From contig JAEUIA010000091.1 of assembly GCA_016795245.1 (NCBI GenBank), positions 1-64,000 on the forward strand: a DNA stretch of 64,000 nt, given 5' to 3'. Source of the stretch: Planctomycetota bacterium (GTDB taxonomy: Bacteria > Planctomycetota > UBA1135 > GCA-002686595). Made by a program: the position numbers and the translations under genes. This document shows positions 48,832-57,446 of this stretch, piece by piece; position 1 is the first letter of the stretch; every line of letters begins with the position of its first letter. The notes under the pieces were generated by a model. It searched no databases. It was not told the origin of the DNA and saw only the letters and a list, made by a program, of their open reading frames with translations.

Positions 48832-50046
48832 ATGCCCTCAAGAAAAAGCCGGCATTTCAACGCACTCTGGTCCAGGGTCCGTGGCCTGGTCGGCGCGGAG
48901 GTGACCCCCGTTTCCGAGGATGTGGCGCTCGAGGCGGCCGCGCTGCCTTCGTATGAGGAGTTGCAAACGGGTTGTGCGGAGTTGCCTGCGCAGTACGCCG
49001 ACCTGTTCCTGCGAGAGCGCAGCGGTCCCGAGGTTTCGATCAAGCTTCAGCAGTCCAACCTGAAGACCTTGGACGACGCGCTGCTCGCGTGGCTGGGTGG
49101 GATGCCGACCACATTGGCTTTGATCGGTCCCTCGGGCAGCGGCCTTGGATCGACCCTCGCCGCCTTCGCGACCGATGTCGAGTCGCGCGGACTCCGCGCG
49201 ACGACGGTCGTGCCGCAAGCACGCGTCGATTCGGCGGCCGCACTGATTGCACAGCTGGTCGATGCACTATCACTGCCGCCTGCGATCGCAAGTTTGGACG
49301 AACTCGTCGATGAACTGGTTCGTGATCAGCAGCGCGTGGTCTTGATCGAAGATGCGCAGCGCTGGTTCGTGCGCCGGATGGGCGTGCGCGCGGCGCTGGC
49401 CACGCTCGTCGAGTTGATCCTACGCACACGCAGGCGGTGCCTCTGGGTCGTGTCCGCCGGGAGCCTGGCGTGGTCTCGACTTGACGCACTGGGAGGCTTG
49501 TCGTCGGTGATGTCCGAGGTCATCGAATGCGAAACTCCGGACGCCGACGAGTTGCGAGCCATCGTCCTGACGCGGCACTCACTGAGCGGATTGGAACTCC
49601 ACGTGGCCGGCGGCCCCGACAAGCCGCCGCTGCTTCCGCCCACGCCTGAATACGAAAAGGCTCTGGCAGAGTACTTCAGCAAGCTGCACACCCTGTGCGG
49701 CGGCCATCCGACGACAGCCATCTACTACTGGCGCATGTCGGTCGAAGCGAGTGAGTCCGACCAAGCGCTGATGCTGACGCGTTGTCCGCGGCTGGTCTTG
49801 GGGGACATCGGGTCGATCGCGACGCTTCCGCGGCTGATCCTTGCGGAGCTCAGCGTTCACGGCGGACTCGTCATCGACTACGTGGCCGACATCTTCCCGG
49901 TTTCGACCGACGAAGCGCGCCAATACCTCGAACGCTTGCGTCGCTCCGGGCTCGTCGAGCGTGATGATGACGGTGAATACACGCTCAACCCGCTCGTGGG
50001 CCCGCATGTCTATCCGGCGCTTTCACGCGCACACCTGCTCTACTGA
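48832..50046 (+). CDS. P-loop ATPase-like protein with defective Walker A and C-terminal winged helix, in an operon with mscS
   Basis: The 404-residue protein has an AAA/STAND-like nucleotide-binding fold. The P-loop region is LALIGPSGSGLGSTLAAF (about 96-112), but the usual GKS/T is replaced: residue 105 is Leu and no Lys is present. A Walker B-like strand RVVLIEDAQRWF follows at 168-179, and a sensor-type LWVVSAGS later. The C-terminal 60 residues look like a winged helix (LAELSVHGGLVIDYVADIF, LRRSGLVERDDDGEY). The protein probably binds a nucleotide or partner without classical hydrolysis. It lies 2 bp upstream of an mscS gene. It may gate or assemble that channel, or regulate it, but no such system is known to me. 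Confidence 0.75.
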   Translation: MPSRKSRHFNALWSRVRGLVGAEVTPVSEDVALEAAALPSYEELQTGCAELPAQYADLFLRERSGPEVSIKLQQSNLKTLDDALLAWLGGMPTTLALIGPSGSGLGSTLAAFATDVESRGLRATTVVPQARVDSAAALIAQLVDALSLPPAIASLDELVDELVRDQQRVVLIEDAQRWFVRRMGVRAALATLVELILRTRRRCLWVVSAGSLAWSRLDALGGLSSVMSEVIECETPDADELRAIVLTRHSLSGLELHVAGGPDKPPLLPPTPEYEKALAEYFSKLHTLCGGHPTTAIYYWRMSVEASESDQALMLTRCPRLVLGDIGSIATLPRLILAELSVHGGLVIDYVADIFPVSTDEARQYLERLRRSGLVERDDDGEYTLNPLVGPHVYPALSRAHLLY

Positions 50047-50048
50047 CC

Positions 50049-50834
50049 ATGCCTGACGAGAAGATCCTCGAGCTGTTCTCGGTTGCCAACGCGCTGTCGT
50101 TGTCAGCCCTGCTCGTCGCCACGTTGCTCAGCGTGACGATCTACAGGCGCCTGGCGGATTTCGTCGCAAGGAAGCTTCCGAAGTGGCGCTTCCAGATTCT
50201 CGGCAGCGTACCGATACTGCGCCTGATCGCCTGGCTCCTGGCCACTCTCATCGCGGTGTTCGGAGTGCTGAAGCCACCGCAAGAGAGCTTGATCGCTGTC
50301 GCAGCATCGCTCGGCCTGGCTTTGGGTCTCGCCATTCAAGACATCGTCAAGAACGTACTCGCGGGGATCGTCATGATCTTTCAGCGCCCTCTCACCGTCG
50401 GCGACATGGTGTCCGCCGGTGGTCACTACGGTGAGGTCGTCGGCATGGACCTGATGGCCATTCGCCTGCGAACATTCGACGACAGCATCGTCACCATTCC
50501 GAACGCCCTGGCCTGTCAAGAAGCGCTGTTGAACTCGAATTCCGGGAGTGTCCATGAGCTGGTCAAGGTGGAGTTCACCGTGCTCGGAGACGTGGACGTG
50601 GCACAGGTGACCCGGCTGGCGTCAGAGGCAGCGGCGTGTTCGCCGTACGTGTTTTTGAAGTCGCCGATCTTCGTGATCGTTGAAGATCGCACGGAGCGTC
50701 GTCGCGCGACCCGCTTCACGGTCAAGGCCTACGTCATCGACGTCAGGCTGGAGCGCGCGATGGCGACAGACGTGTTCACGCGCATCACCCGCACCGTGGC
50801 TCTGCCCGATACGCTGGTCATGGACGTCGCCTGA
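50049..50834 (+). CDS. MscS family channel, partner of the upstream ATPase
   Basis: The 261-residue protein is a short MscS homologue with three membrane helices (about 10-35, 52-75, 80-105). The pore helix is VAASLGLALGLAIQDIVKNV, followed by LAGIVMIFQRPLTVGDMVSAG and the beta domain with DSIVTIPNALACQEAL. The C-terminal alpha/beta domain is present. Only 2 bp separate it from the ATPase gene, so the two products are probably made together. Its last 17 bases overlap the convergent DUF2156 gene. Confidence 0.92.
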   Translation: MPDEKILELFSVANALSLSALLVATLLSVTIYRRLADFVARKLPKWRFQILGSVPILRLIAWLLATLIAVFGVLKPPQESLIAVAASLGLALGLAIQDIVKNVLAGIVMIFQRPLTVGDMVSAGGHYGEVVGMDLMAIRLRTFDDSIVTIPNALACQEALLNSNSGSVHELVKVEFTVLGDVDVAQVTRLASEAAACSPYVFLKSPIFVIVEDRTERRRATRFTVKAYVIDVRLERAMATDVFTRITRTVALPDTLVMDVA

Positions 50835-52215
50835 ATTCGCGCCGCACTCCGCGCCACAGGACTGCTGCCGCGAAGAGCGGAGCCGCGCAGCCGATGATCA
50901 CGATGCCCGCATCGCCAGTCCCGCGCAGGCGCGGTACGTTCCACAATGCCGCTTGTGCGAGGGTCAAGACTGCATCGCAGCTGACGGCGATCGCGGTCGC
51001 CACTGCCAGTGTTCGCTGGAAACGGTTCGCCAGGCTGATCATCGCCGCGCACACGACGACATCGAAAGCGATCCAAGCGTACTTGATCTCCGGAGACGGA
51101 AACCACAGCGCGCCGTCGGACAACGCCAAGGCGACGGTCCATGGAATCAGCATCAAAGCCAGGATCCACAACACCAAGGCCGGTCCCTCGATCAACGTGC
51201 GCACGGCGAAGCTGGCGATGCCGCCTCCGGCGAACGCGCGCAGCGCATCGAGCACGGCGAGCGGCGTGCTGACGTCGCGCGGGTGCGTCACGAACACCGG
51301 CTCCCAGGCAACAGGCGCGAGCCTGGCTTTGAAGCGATGCAACCCGGCGAAATCGAAGAGCGGTTTGCCGACGTTGCCGATGCGTCGCATCCAACTCGGA
51401 ACAGGGCCGGCTAGAGGCGCGAGACCAAGCGTGACCCAGGTACTGCCCTCCCCTGCCGCCTGTTCCATCACTGCATCCACGAGCAACTCCACGGTTCCGT
51501 TCGGCGCATCGGCAGCGCGAATCAAGTCCTCGATGAACCACCCGTTGCGCGCGTACACGGGGACAGCGGACACGAACCCGATGACTTCGCCCGCGCGTTC
51601 GGCGACGAAGGACCGACGCTCTTCGGCGAACGAGAATGGTTGGACATGCACGAGGAACGCCATCGGCGACATCCTCCGATTTCCGAGCCAGCGCTCGATC
51701 AGACGCTCGATGGAGCGCCGCATCGAGGAATTCGGATCGGTCAGTTCGGTCGCAGCCAACCGACGCACGACGACAGTCTTGTTGCGCGCACGATTGAGCT
51801 GATAGCGCAGCGAACTCGAAGCCTGTGCGTTTGCGTGCCAGGTGCTCGGATCCCAGATCGGCTGAAGCCCGACTTGCGTACTCACCATCTCGGGCAGTTC
51901 GGCCAGGCGCTGTTGTGACGCAAAGAACACGCAGCGTCTCCCGGCCCTTCGCGCCGCTTCCACGAAGCGCGCCGCCACAGCACCACAATTTTCAGGAGAC
52001 GCGAGCGGCGCTCCGGCGGCAACCCATGCCCGTCCGGTGTCGGCGTACGCAACGCACGCCTCGGGTGAATCCCACCAGTACGACAGCCCGTCCTCGAGTA
52101 CCTGAAAGGAAGTGGTGTTGAAGCCGTGTCGCCGCAAGAGCTGCAGCACGCGCAGGCGTTCCGTTGCTAGCGACTGCGCAGCGACGGTCTGTGTGGGGTT
52201 GGTTCCGGAATTCAT
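50818..52215 (-). CDS. MprF-like protein with DUF2156 (lysyltransferase-type) domain and membrane helices
   Basis: The 465-residue protein starts with a DUF2156 domain (about 20-320), the double-GNAT fold used by phosphatidylglycerol lysyltransferase MprF to move an amino acid from aminoacyl-tRNA to a lipid. Visible blocks are YWWDSPEACVAYADTGRAWV, SLRYQLNRARNKTV, SFVAERAGEVIGFVSAVPV and FDFAGLHRFKARLAPVAWEP. About four membrane helices follow at the C-terminus, the reverse of MprF order. It may modify envelope lipids. The ATG at 52215 is chosen because the upstream frame is basic and lacks conserved features. Confidence 0.82.
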   Translation of the reverse strand: MNSGTNPTQTVAAQSLATERLRVLQLLRRHGFNTTSFQVLEDGLSYWWDSPEACVAYADTGRAWVAAGAPLASPENCGAVAARFVEAARRAGRRCVFFASQQRLAELPEMVSTQVGLQPIWDPSTWHANAQASSSLRYQLNRARNKTVVVRRLAATELTDPNSSMRRSIERLIERWLGNRRMSPMAFLVHVQPFSFAEERRSFVAERAGEVIGFVSAVPVYARNGWFIEDLIRAADAPNGTVELLVDAVMEQAAGEGSTWVTLGLAPLAGPVPSWMRRIGNVGKPLFDFAGLHRFKARLAPVAWEPVFVTHPRDVSTPLAVLDALRAFAGGGIASFAVRTLIEGPALVLWILALMLIPWTVALALSDGALWFPSPEIKYAWIAFDVVVCAAMISLANRFQRTLAVATAIAVSCDAVLTLAQAALWNVPRLRGTGDAGIVIIGCAAPLFAAAVLWRGVRREFRRRP

Positions 52216-52394
52216 CGTGCTCGCCGACGGAGGTTCTACTTCTTCGTGGCAGGTTCGTGGTCCGCGAGGTCGCAAGACTCGCCGCCCTGCGTGTCGTGAC
52301 CGCAACCTGCTGTAGATGGGTTTTGCTCGCTACACTCGTCGCCCATGGGTGGTGTACGCATCCGCGCTTCGCCACGAGAAAGTCCGGCCCTCAG

Positions 52395-53825
52395 TTGTCA
52401 CTGAAGATCAAGCTCCTGCTCTGCCTCGGGTTCCTCGTGTTGCTGCTCGGCTTCGTGTTCGCGGGCATCATCATCGGCGGCACGCGGCGCGCGACCGAGG
52501 GGCTGGAGAAGATTCGTGCGCTGGGTGAGCCGACGCGTGTCGCAGACATCGCTTTCGATGCGGAAGTGCCGCGCAGCGACTTGCACGAACGCTTGAAACG
52601 ATTCGGTTCCATCCATGATCGGTCGGTCACGATTTCGCTCGGCGACGATTCGGTGGCCGACGAACTGACGGAACTCGAGCATTGGCCTGAAGGACGGTCA
52701 GCCGCGCCGATCGTCGCGGAGTTCTTGAGTTGCATATGGAAGGAGAAGCCGGCGCCCGAGGAGTACTCGTGGTCCGACCTCCTCGAGGCCTGTCTGGACC
52801 CACGCAGACTCGATCAGCTGAGTGAGTGCGAGCGCCGTGGACTCGCTGCGCTGCGCTTGCTGAACGAACCCTGCGTTCCCGCTGCGCTCGAGGTCTGCGC
52901 CGCGACGCGCGAGACCGGTGAGTTCGCCGCGCGCGAGTGGCGACCTGCCCTGGGCCTTCTGCAGATGGACGACGCGCCGGCCCTGTATTCGACCACGATC
53001 ACCCTCTCGGCCACGATCCCGGCGCTACTGGAAGACTCGAGCACAGAGGAAGCGCGCGCCAGAACGGACAGCATCCTCACGCTCGCCTGGAACACGCGCG
53101 GCATTCCCAATGTGATGGCTCACCTATTCTGGATGCACACCGTGCATCACGGCCTCATCGGCTGCAGATACGTGATGGCTTCGCGCGCCGAGACGCTCGA
53201 CTGGAGCCGTGCACGCGCGTTGCTGGCTGACTTCGACTCGCGCGCCAACTTCGAACGTGCGCTGATCGGCGAGCGCGCCTTCACCATCGAGTTGTTTCAG
53301 GCTCTGGCCGACGGCACGCTCTCGACCGAGAGTGACGACTTCATCGCGCCGGGCGAGATGCCCTTGTTCTGGAAGATCTCGAACCAATACGACCTGGCGC
53401 TGTACCTCGAAATCTTCGAAACGGCGTTAGCGCGCTCGCGCGCGGAAGAATGGAGCCCCATGCCGGACGCCGTCGATCCCGCGCGTTTCACGTGGTGGGC
53501 TCCGATGTCCAAGTTGCTCGTGCCGAATTTGGATCGACAGCGCGCGCTCGCCCTGGTGTTGGACGCGGAAATCCGCGTCACACGCGCAGCGCTTGAAGCC
53601 TACGAGCACGGGGCAGCAGCCGCGCAGGAACTGGCGGCGATACTGCGCGATCCCTTCGACGGTCAACCGCTGCGAACGCGTCTAGAGGATGGCGTCCTCG
53701 TGCTGTGGTCCATCGGTCCCGATCAGATCGACGATGGCGGTTCTTCGGAGGCTGGAGAGCCCGAACAAGCGGGCCGCAGATTCGACGACGCCCGAGATAT
53801 CGTCTGTCGCGTGCGGCTGCGCTGA
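52395..53825 (+). CDS. Membrane-anchored hypothetical protein
   Basis: The product of about 476 residues has one N-terminal membrane helix (LLLCLGFLVLLLGFVFAGII) and a large helical exported part with many Glu/Leu repeats. The end has LWSIGPDQIDDGG and RFDDARDIVCRV, a pattern that I associate with planctomycete exported proteins and pilin-like C-termini. I do not recognise the family. The start is probably TTG at 52395, just before the membrane helix; a frame continues upstream to 52164 but lacks suitable features. It diverges from the DUF2156 gene. Confidence 0.7.
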   Translation: MSLKIKLLLCLGFLVLLLGFVFAGIIIGGTRRATEGLEKIRALGEPTRVADIAFDAEVPRSDLHERLKRFGSIHDRSVTISLGDDSVADELTELEHWPEGRSAAPIVAEFLSCIWKEKPAPEEYSWSDLLEACLDPRRLDQLSECERRGLAALRLLNEPCVPAALEVCAATRETGEFAAREWRPALGLLQMDDAPALYSTTITLSATIPALLEDSSTEEARARTDSILTLAWNTRGIPNVMAHLFWMHTVHHGLIGCRYVMASRAETLDWSRARALLADFDSRANFERALIGERAFTIELFQALADGTLSTESDDFIAPGEMPLFWKISNQYDLALYLEIFETALARSRAEEWSPMPDAVDPARFTWWAPMSKLLVPNLDRQRALALVLDAEIRVTRAALEAYEHGAAAAQELAAILRDPFDGQPLRTRLEDGVLVLWSIGPDQIDDGGSSEAGEPEQAGRRFDDARDIVCRVRLR

Positions 53826-53878
53826 ACCTGCTGGTCGAGTTCGACTACGGAGGTCCGGCTAGTTGTTAGCCTGGGTCC

Positions 53879-54472
53879 ATGACGTTGGAAGCTGATTCCG
53901 ATCCGGCCGACGCACGCGAGGGATCGAACGCGGAAGTGGTCGCCACGCTCGTCGAGAACCATCGGCGATTCCTGACCTATCTGGAGAAGCGCCTGGGCAA
54001 TCGCGCGCTGGCCGAGGACATCCTGCAAGCGGCGTTCGTGCGCGGCATCGAACACGCAGGCTCCGTGCGTTCGAACGAGTCAGCAGTCGGATGGTTCTTT
54101 CGCGTGCTGCGCAATGCGATCATCGATCACCATCGGCGCGCCGACATCTCCGGTCGTGCGACTGCGGACCTGGACCCGGAACGCGAACCGGCCCAGCCCG
54201 ACGACGAGACGACGAACGAAATCTGCCGCTGCATCCTCGGTCTGGCTGACACACTGAAACCCGAATACGCGCTGGCGCTGAGACGAGTCGAAGTCGAAGG
54301 ACTGTCCGTGCAGGACTTCGCCGCTGAAACGGGAATCAGCGCGAACAACGCCGCCGTGCGCCTCTACCGCGCGCGTGAAGCGCTGAAGAAGCGCGTCGGC
54401 GCGACCTGCCGCACCTGCGCCGACCACGGGTGCCTGGACTGCACGTGTGGCTCCAAAGGCACGCGCCGGTAG
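53879..54472 (+). CDS. ECF sigma factor with Cys-rich C-terminal tail
   Basis: The 197-residue protein has sigma region 2 (about 25-90, LEKRLGNRALAEDILQAAFV and WFFRVLRNAIIDHHRR) and region 4 (about 115-172, EVEGLSVQDFAAETGISANN). The tail CRTCADHGCLDCTCG has Cys at 177, 180, 185, 188 and 190. Such a tail marks an ECF group thought to sense metals directly in place of an anti-sigma factor. The gene lies 73 bp upstream of a copper ATPase, which fits metal-responsive control. A small hairpin (53857-53871) lies in its leader. Confidence 0.88.
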   Translation: MTLEADSDPADAREGSNAEVVATLVENHRRFLTYLEKRLGNRALAEDILQAAFVRGIEHAGSVRSNESAVGWFFRVLRNAIIDHHRRADISGRATADLDPEREPAQPDDETTNEICRCILGLADTLKPEYALALRRVEVEGLSVQDFAAETGISANNAAVRLYRAREALKKRVGATCRTCADHGCLDCTCGSKGTRR

Positions 54473-54545
54473 GATCAGACAAGTTCGAAGTGAGGTGTAA
54501 GGATTCGTGGGCCGCTCCGTCTGCGTGACTGAGCCTGTAGAACCC

Positions 54546-56951
54546 ATGGACCGCACACACATGTCCCACCAACACGCGCACGCTCCGTCACCCTCACGCA
54601 CGGCGCCCGATCCCGTCTGCGGAATGACCGTCGACCCCGCCAAGGCGCGCGGCGGCGCTCTCGTGCACGAAGGCGTCGAGTACGCGTTCTGCAGTGCCGG
54701 GTGTAGGGCGCAATTCGACGCGAATCCGGCGCAGTTCCACAAACCCGCGTCGGCCGCGAGTCATTCCTGCTGCAGTACTCCAAGCAGGGACGCGGACGAG
54801 AAGCAGTCCGAGACTCCAGTTGCTCCACCAAGTGCAGCACCGGGCGCGATCTACACCTGCCCGATGCATCCGGAGATCGAGCAAGTCGGTCCCGGTGATT
54901 GTCCACTCTGCGGCATGGCGCTCGAGCCGAAATTCGTCAGCGCGGAAGCTCCAGACGATTCCGAGCTGCGCGACATGTCGCGACGTTTCTGGATCAGCCT
55001 CGCGCTCGCACTGCCGACGCTGATCCTCGCCATGGCGGACATGATCCCAGGGCTCGCCGGACGCATTCCGGCCGGACCGTCCGCCTGGTGGCAGTTCGCT
55101 TTGGCCACTCCGGTCGTCCTGTGGGGCGGGTGGCCGTTTTTCGTGCGCGGTTGGGCTTCGATCAGGCTGCGCAGCGCGAACATGTTCACGCTGATCGCGC
55201 TGGGGACGAGCGCGGCGTACCTGTTCAGCCTCTTCGTGCTGCTGTTTCCGGCCTGGATTCCGCATGCGCTTCAGCACGATGGAGTCTCGCCGGTCTACTT
55301 CGAGAGCGCGGCCGTCATCGTCACGCTCGTGCTGCTCGGGCAAGTGCTCGAACTGCGCGCGCGTTCAGCGACATCCGGCGCCATTCGCGCGCTGCTCGGG
55401 ATGAGCCCGAAAGTCGCTCGACGTGTGCGCGACGACGGCAGCGAAGAGGAGATCGCGCTGGAACACATCCGACTCGGTGATCGGCTGCGCGTACGCCCTG
55501 GTGAGCGCTTGCCGGTCGACGGAGTCGTGACCGAGGGTGCCAGTTCGGTCGACGAATCGATGCTCACCGGCGAACCCATCCCCGTCGAAAAGCACACGGG
55601 CGAGAAGGTCACGGGAGGGACGCTGAACGGCTCCGGCAGTTTCGTCATACGGGCCGAACTCGTGGGTGCCGAGACCTTGCTGGCGCGCATCGTCGCACAA
55701 GTCGGCGAAGCGCAGCGCAGTCGGGCGCCCGTGCAGAAGCTGGTCGACAAGATCTCGGCCTGGTTCGTGCCGACCGTCGTCGCCGTGGCCGTCATCACCG
55801 CAGCCGTGTGGTGGTTCGTCGGACCTGAGCCGCGCCTGGCTCATGCTCTCGTCAACGCCGTCGCGGTCTTGATCATCGCCTGCCCCTGTGCCCTTGGACT
55901 CGCGACTCCGATGTCGGTGATGGTCGGCATCGGTCGGGGTGCAGAGCTCGGGGTCCTGGTGCGCGATGCGGAAGCGCTGGAACGACTGGAGAAGATCGAC
56001 ACGCTGGTCGTCGACAAGACCGGCACGCTGACGGAAGGCAAGCCGCGGCTGATCTCGATCGTGACTTCCGGCGGCAGCGACGAGAACACGCTGCTCTCCG
56101 CCGCGGGTGCCTTGGAGCGCGCGAGCGAACACCCGCTCGCGGCGGCCGTCCTCGCCGGGCTGCGCGAACGCGGCATTCCCCTCGCCGACGCCGAGGATTT
56201 TGCCGCGCATCACGGGCGCGGCGTCACCGGGATTGTCAACGGGCGCTCCGTTGCACTGGGCAACGCGCGCTTGTTCGACGAGCTCGGTATCGGACTCGGG
56301 ACTTTGGCCGAGCGCGCCGAGGAATTGCGGCGCGCGGGCCAGACCGTCGTATTCGTCGCCGTCGATGCGCGCGCTGCGGGTTTGCTCGGTGTCGCGGATC
56401 CGATCAAGGAGTCCTCGCGCGACGCGCTGGAAGGTCTGCGAGAGAGCGGAATTCAAGTCATCCTCGCCAGCGGTGACGCACGCACGACGGCGGAGGCCGT
56501 GGCTCGCGAACTCGGTTTGACCGAGGTCCACGCCGAGATGCAGCCCGCCGACAAGGCCGCGCTGATCCAACGGCTCAAGCAATCCGGCCGCCGCGTGGCC
56601 ATGGCCGGTGACGGCGTGAACGACGCACCTGCGCTCGCCGGCGCGGATGTCGGCATCGCGATGGGCACCGGCAGCGACGTCGCGCTCGAGAGTGCGGCGA
56701 TTACGCTGGTCAAGGGCGACTTGCGCGGCATCGCGCGCGCGCGCCAGATCTCGCACGCGACGATGAGGAACATCCGTCAAAACCTGGTGTTCGCGTTCCT
56801 CTACAACGCGCTCGGAGTGCCGATCGCCGCGGGTGTGCTCTACCCGGTATTCGGGTTGCTGCTCTCCCCGATGATCGCCGGCCTTGCAATGAGCTTGTCA
56901 TCGGTCTCGGTCATCACGAACGCGCTCAGGTTGCGGCGCGCGGCGAGCTGA
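54546..56951 (+). CDS. copA: Copper-translocating P1B-type ATPase (CopA-like) with YHS and heavy-metal-binding N-terminal domains
   Basis: The protein of about 801 residues starts with a His-rich leader ([10 protein letters not shown]), a YHS domain ([12 protein letters not shown] and [10 protein letters not shown]) and a heavy-metal-binding motif ([20 protein letters not shown]). The P1B core has CPC at 446-448 ([13 protein letters not shown]), DKTGT with the phosphorylated Asp at 490, the SEHPLAAAV motif and [10 protein letters not shown]. Helix motifs [11 protein letters not shown] and [14 protein letters not shown] indicate Cu(I) specificity. It should export copper from the cytosol. The start may be ATG 54546 or 54561, or GTG 54507. 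It follows the Cys-tailed sigma factor gene. Confidence 0.95.
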   Translation: MDRTHMSHQHAHAPSPSRTAPDPVCGMTVDPAKARGGALVHEGVEYAFCSAGCRAQFDANPAQFHKPASAASHSCCSTPSRDADEKQSETPVAPPSAAPGAIYTCPMHPEIEQVGPGDCPLCGMALEPKFVSAEAPDDSELRDMSRRFWISLALALPTLILAMADMIPGLAGRIPAGPSAWWQFALATPVVLWGGWPFFVRGWASIRLRSANMFTLIALGTSAAYLFSLFVLLFPAWIPHALQHDGVSPVYFESAAVIVTLVLLGQVLELRARSATSGAIRALLGMSPKVARRVRDDGSEEEIALEHIRLGDRLRVRPGERLPVDGVVTEGASSVDESMLTGEPIPVEKHTGEKVTGGTLNGSGSFVIRAELVGAETLLARIVAQVGEAQRSRAPVQKLVDKISAWFVPTVVAVAVITAAVWWFVGPEPRLAHALVNAVAVLIIACPCALGLATPMSVMVGIGRGAELGVLVRDAEALERLEKIDTLVVDKTGTLTEGKPRLISIVTSGGSDENTLLSAAGALERASEHPLAAAVLAGLRERGIPLADAEDFAAHHGRGVTGIVNGRSVALGNARLFDELGIGLGTLAERAEELRRAGQTVVFVAVDARAAGLLGVADPIKESSRDALEGLRESGIQVILASGDARTTAEAVARELGLTEVHAEMQPADKAALIQRLKQSGRRVAMAGDGVNDAPALAGADVGIAMGTGSDVALESAAITLVKGDLRGIARARQISHATMRNIRQNLVFAFLYNALGVPIAAGVLYPVFGLLLSPMIAGLAMSLSSVSVITNALRLRRAAS

Positions 56952-57056
56952 TGGGGCGCGCCTCGAGCACTGTGCCGAACCGTCCGTGCGCAAGGCTTGG
57001 CTGCGACACGGTCAGGCTGCCCGTTTTCGCGTGAGCGCTCCCGCCTGCACCGTGAA

Positions 57057-57302
57057 TCAGGCGCGCTTGAACACGCGCACGATTGCGATCAGGACGATGG
57101 CGCCGACCAGCGCCGTGACGAGCGACGCGATCAACCCACCGTCGGGGTAGATCCCGAGTGCACCGAACAGCCAGCCACCGAAGATGGCTCCTAGGATCCC
57201 CAGCACCAGGTTGCCGAGCAGGCCGAAGCCGCCGCCCTTCATGATCATCCCCGCCAGGAAACCGGCGGTCGCACCGATGAGCAGAAACCAGATGAATTCC
57301 AT
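57057..57302 (-). CDS. GlsB/YeaQ/YmgE family stress-response membrane protein
   Basis: The 81-residue protein has three hydrophobic helices full of Gly: FLLIGATAGFLAGMIMKGG, GLLGNLVLGILGAIFGGWLF and LVTALVGAIVLIAIVRVF. This is the transglycosylase-associated/GlsB family, inner-membrane proteins induced by stress whose role is unknown. The ATG at 57302 (MEFIWF) is preferred to one at 57323 because the family begins there. It sits alone between the copper ATPase gene and a divergent mscS gene, in keeping with the envelope-stress setting. Confidence 0.9.
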   Translation of the reverse strand: MEFIWFLLIGATAGFLAGMIMKGGGFGLLGNLVLGILGAIFGGWLFGALGIYPDGGLIASLVTALVGAIVLIAIVRVFKRA

Positions 57303-57446
57303 GATCGAAAAGCCTCGCGCCAAGACGGCGTGGGGTCAGCTTAGGGAATCGACCATCGGCGTGCAGACAATCCGGACAACTTCCGGGACAGTGCACGGCT
57401 GAACATCAGCTCGAGATCGGTTACGGTCCCCGCTTCGGAGGACCCC

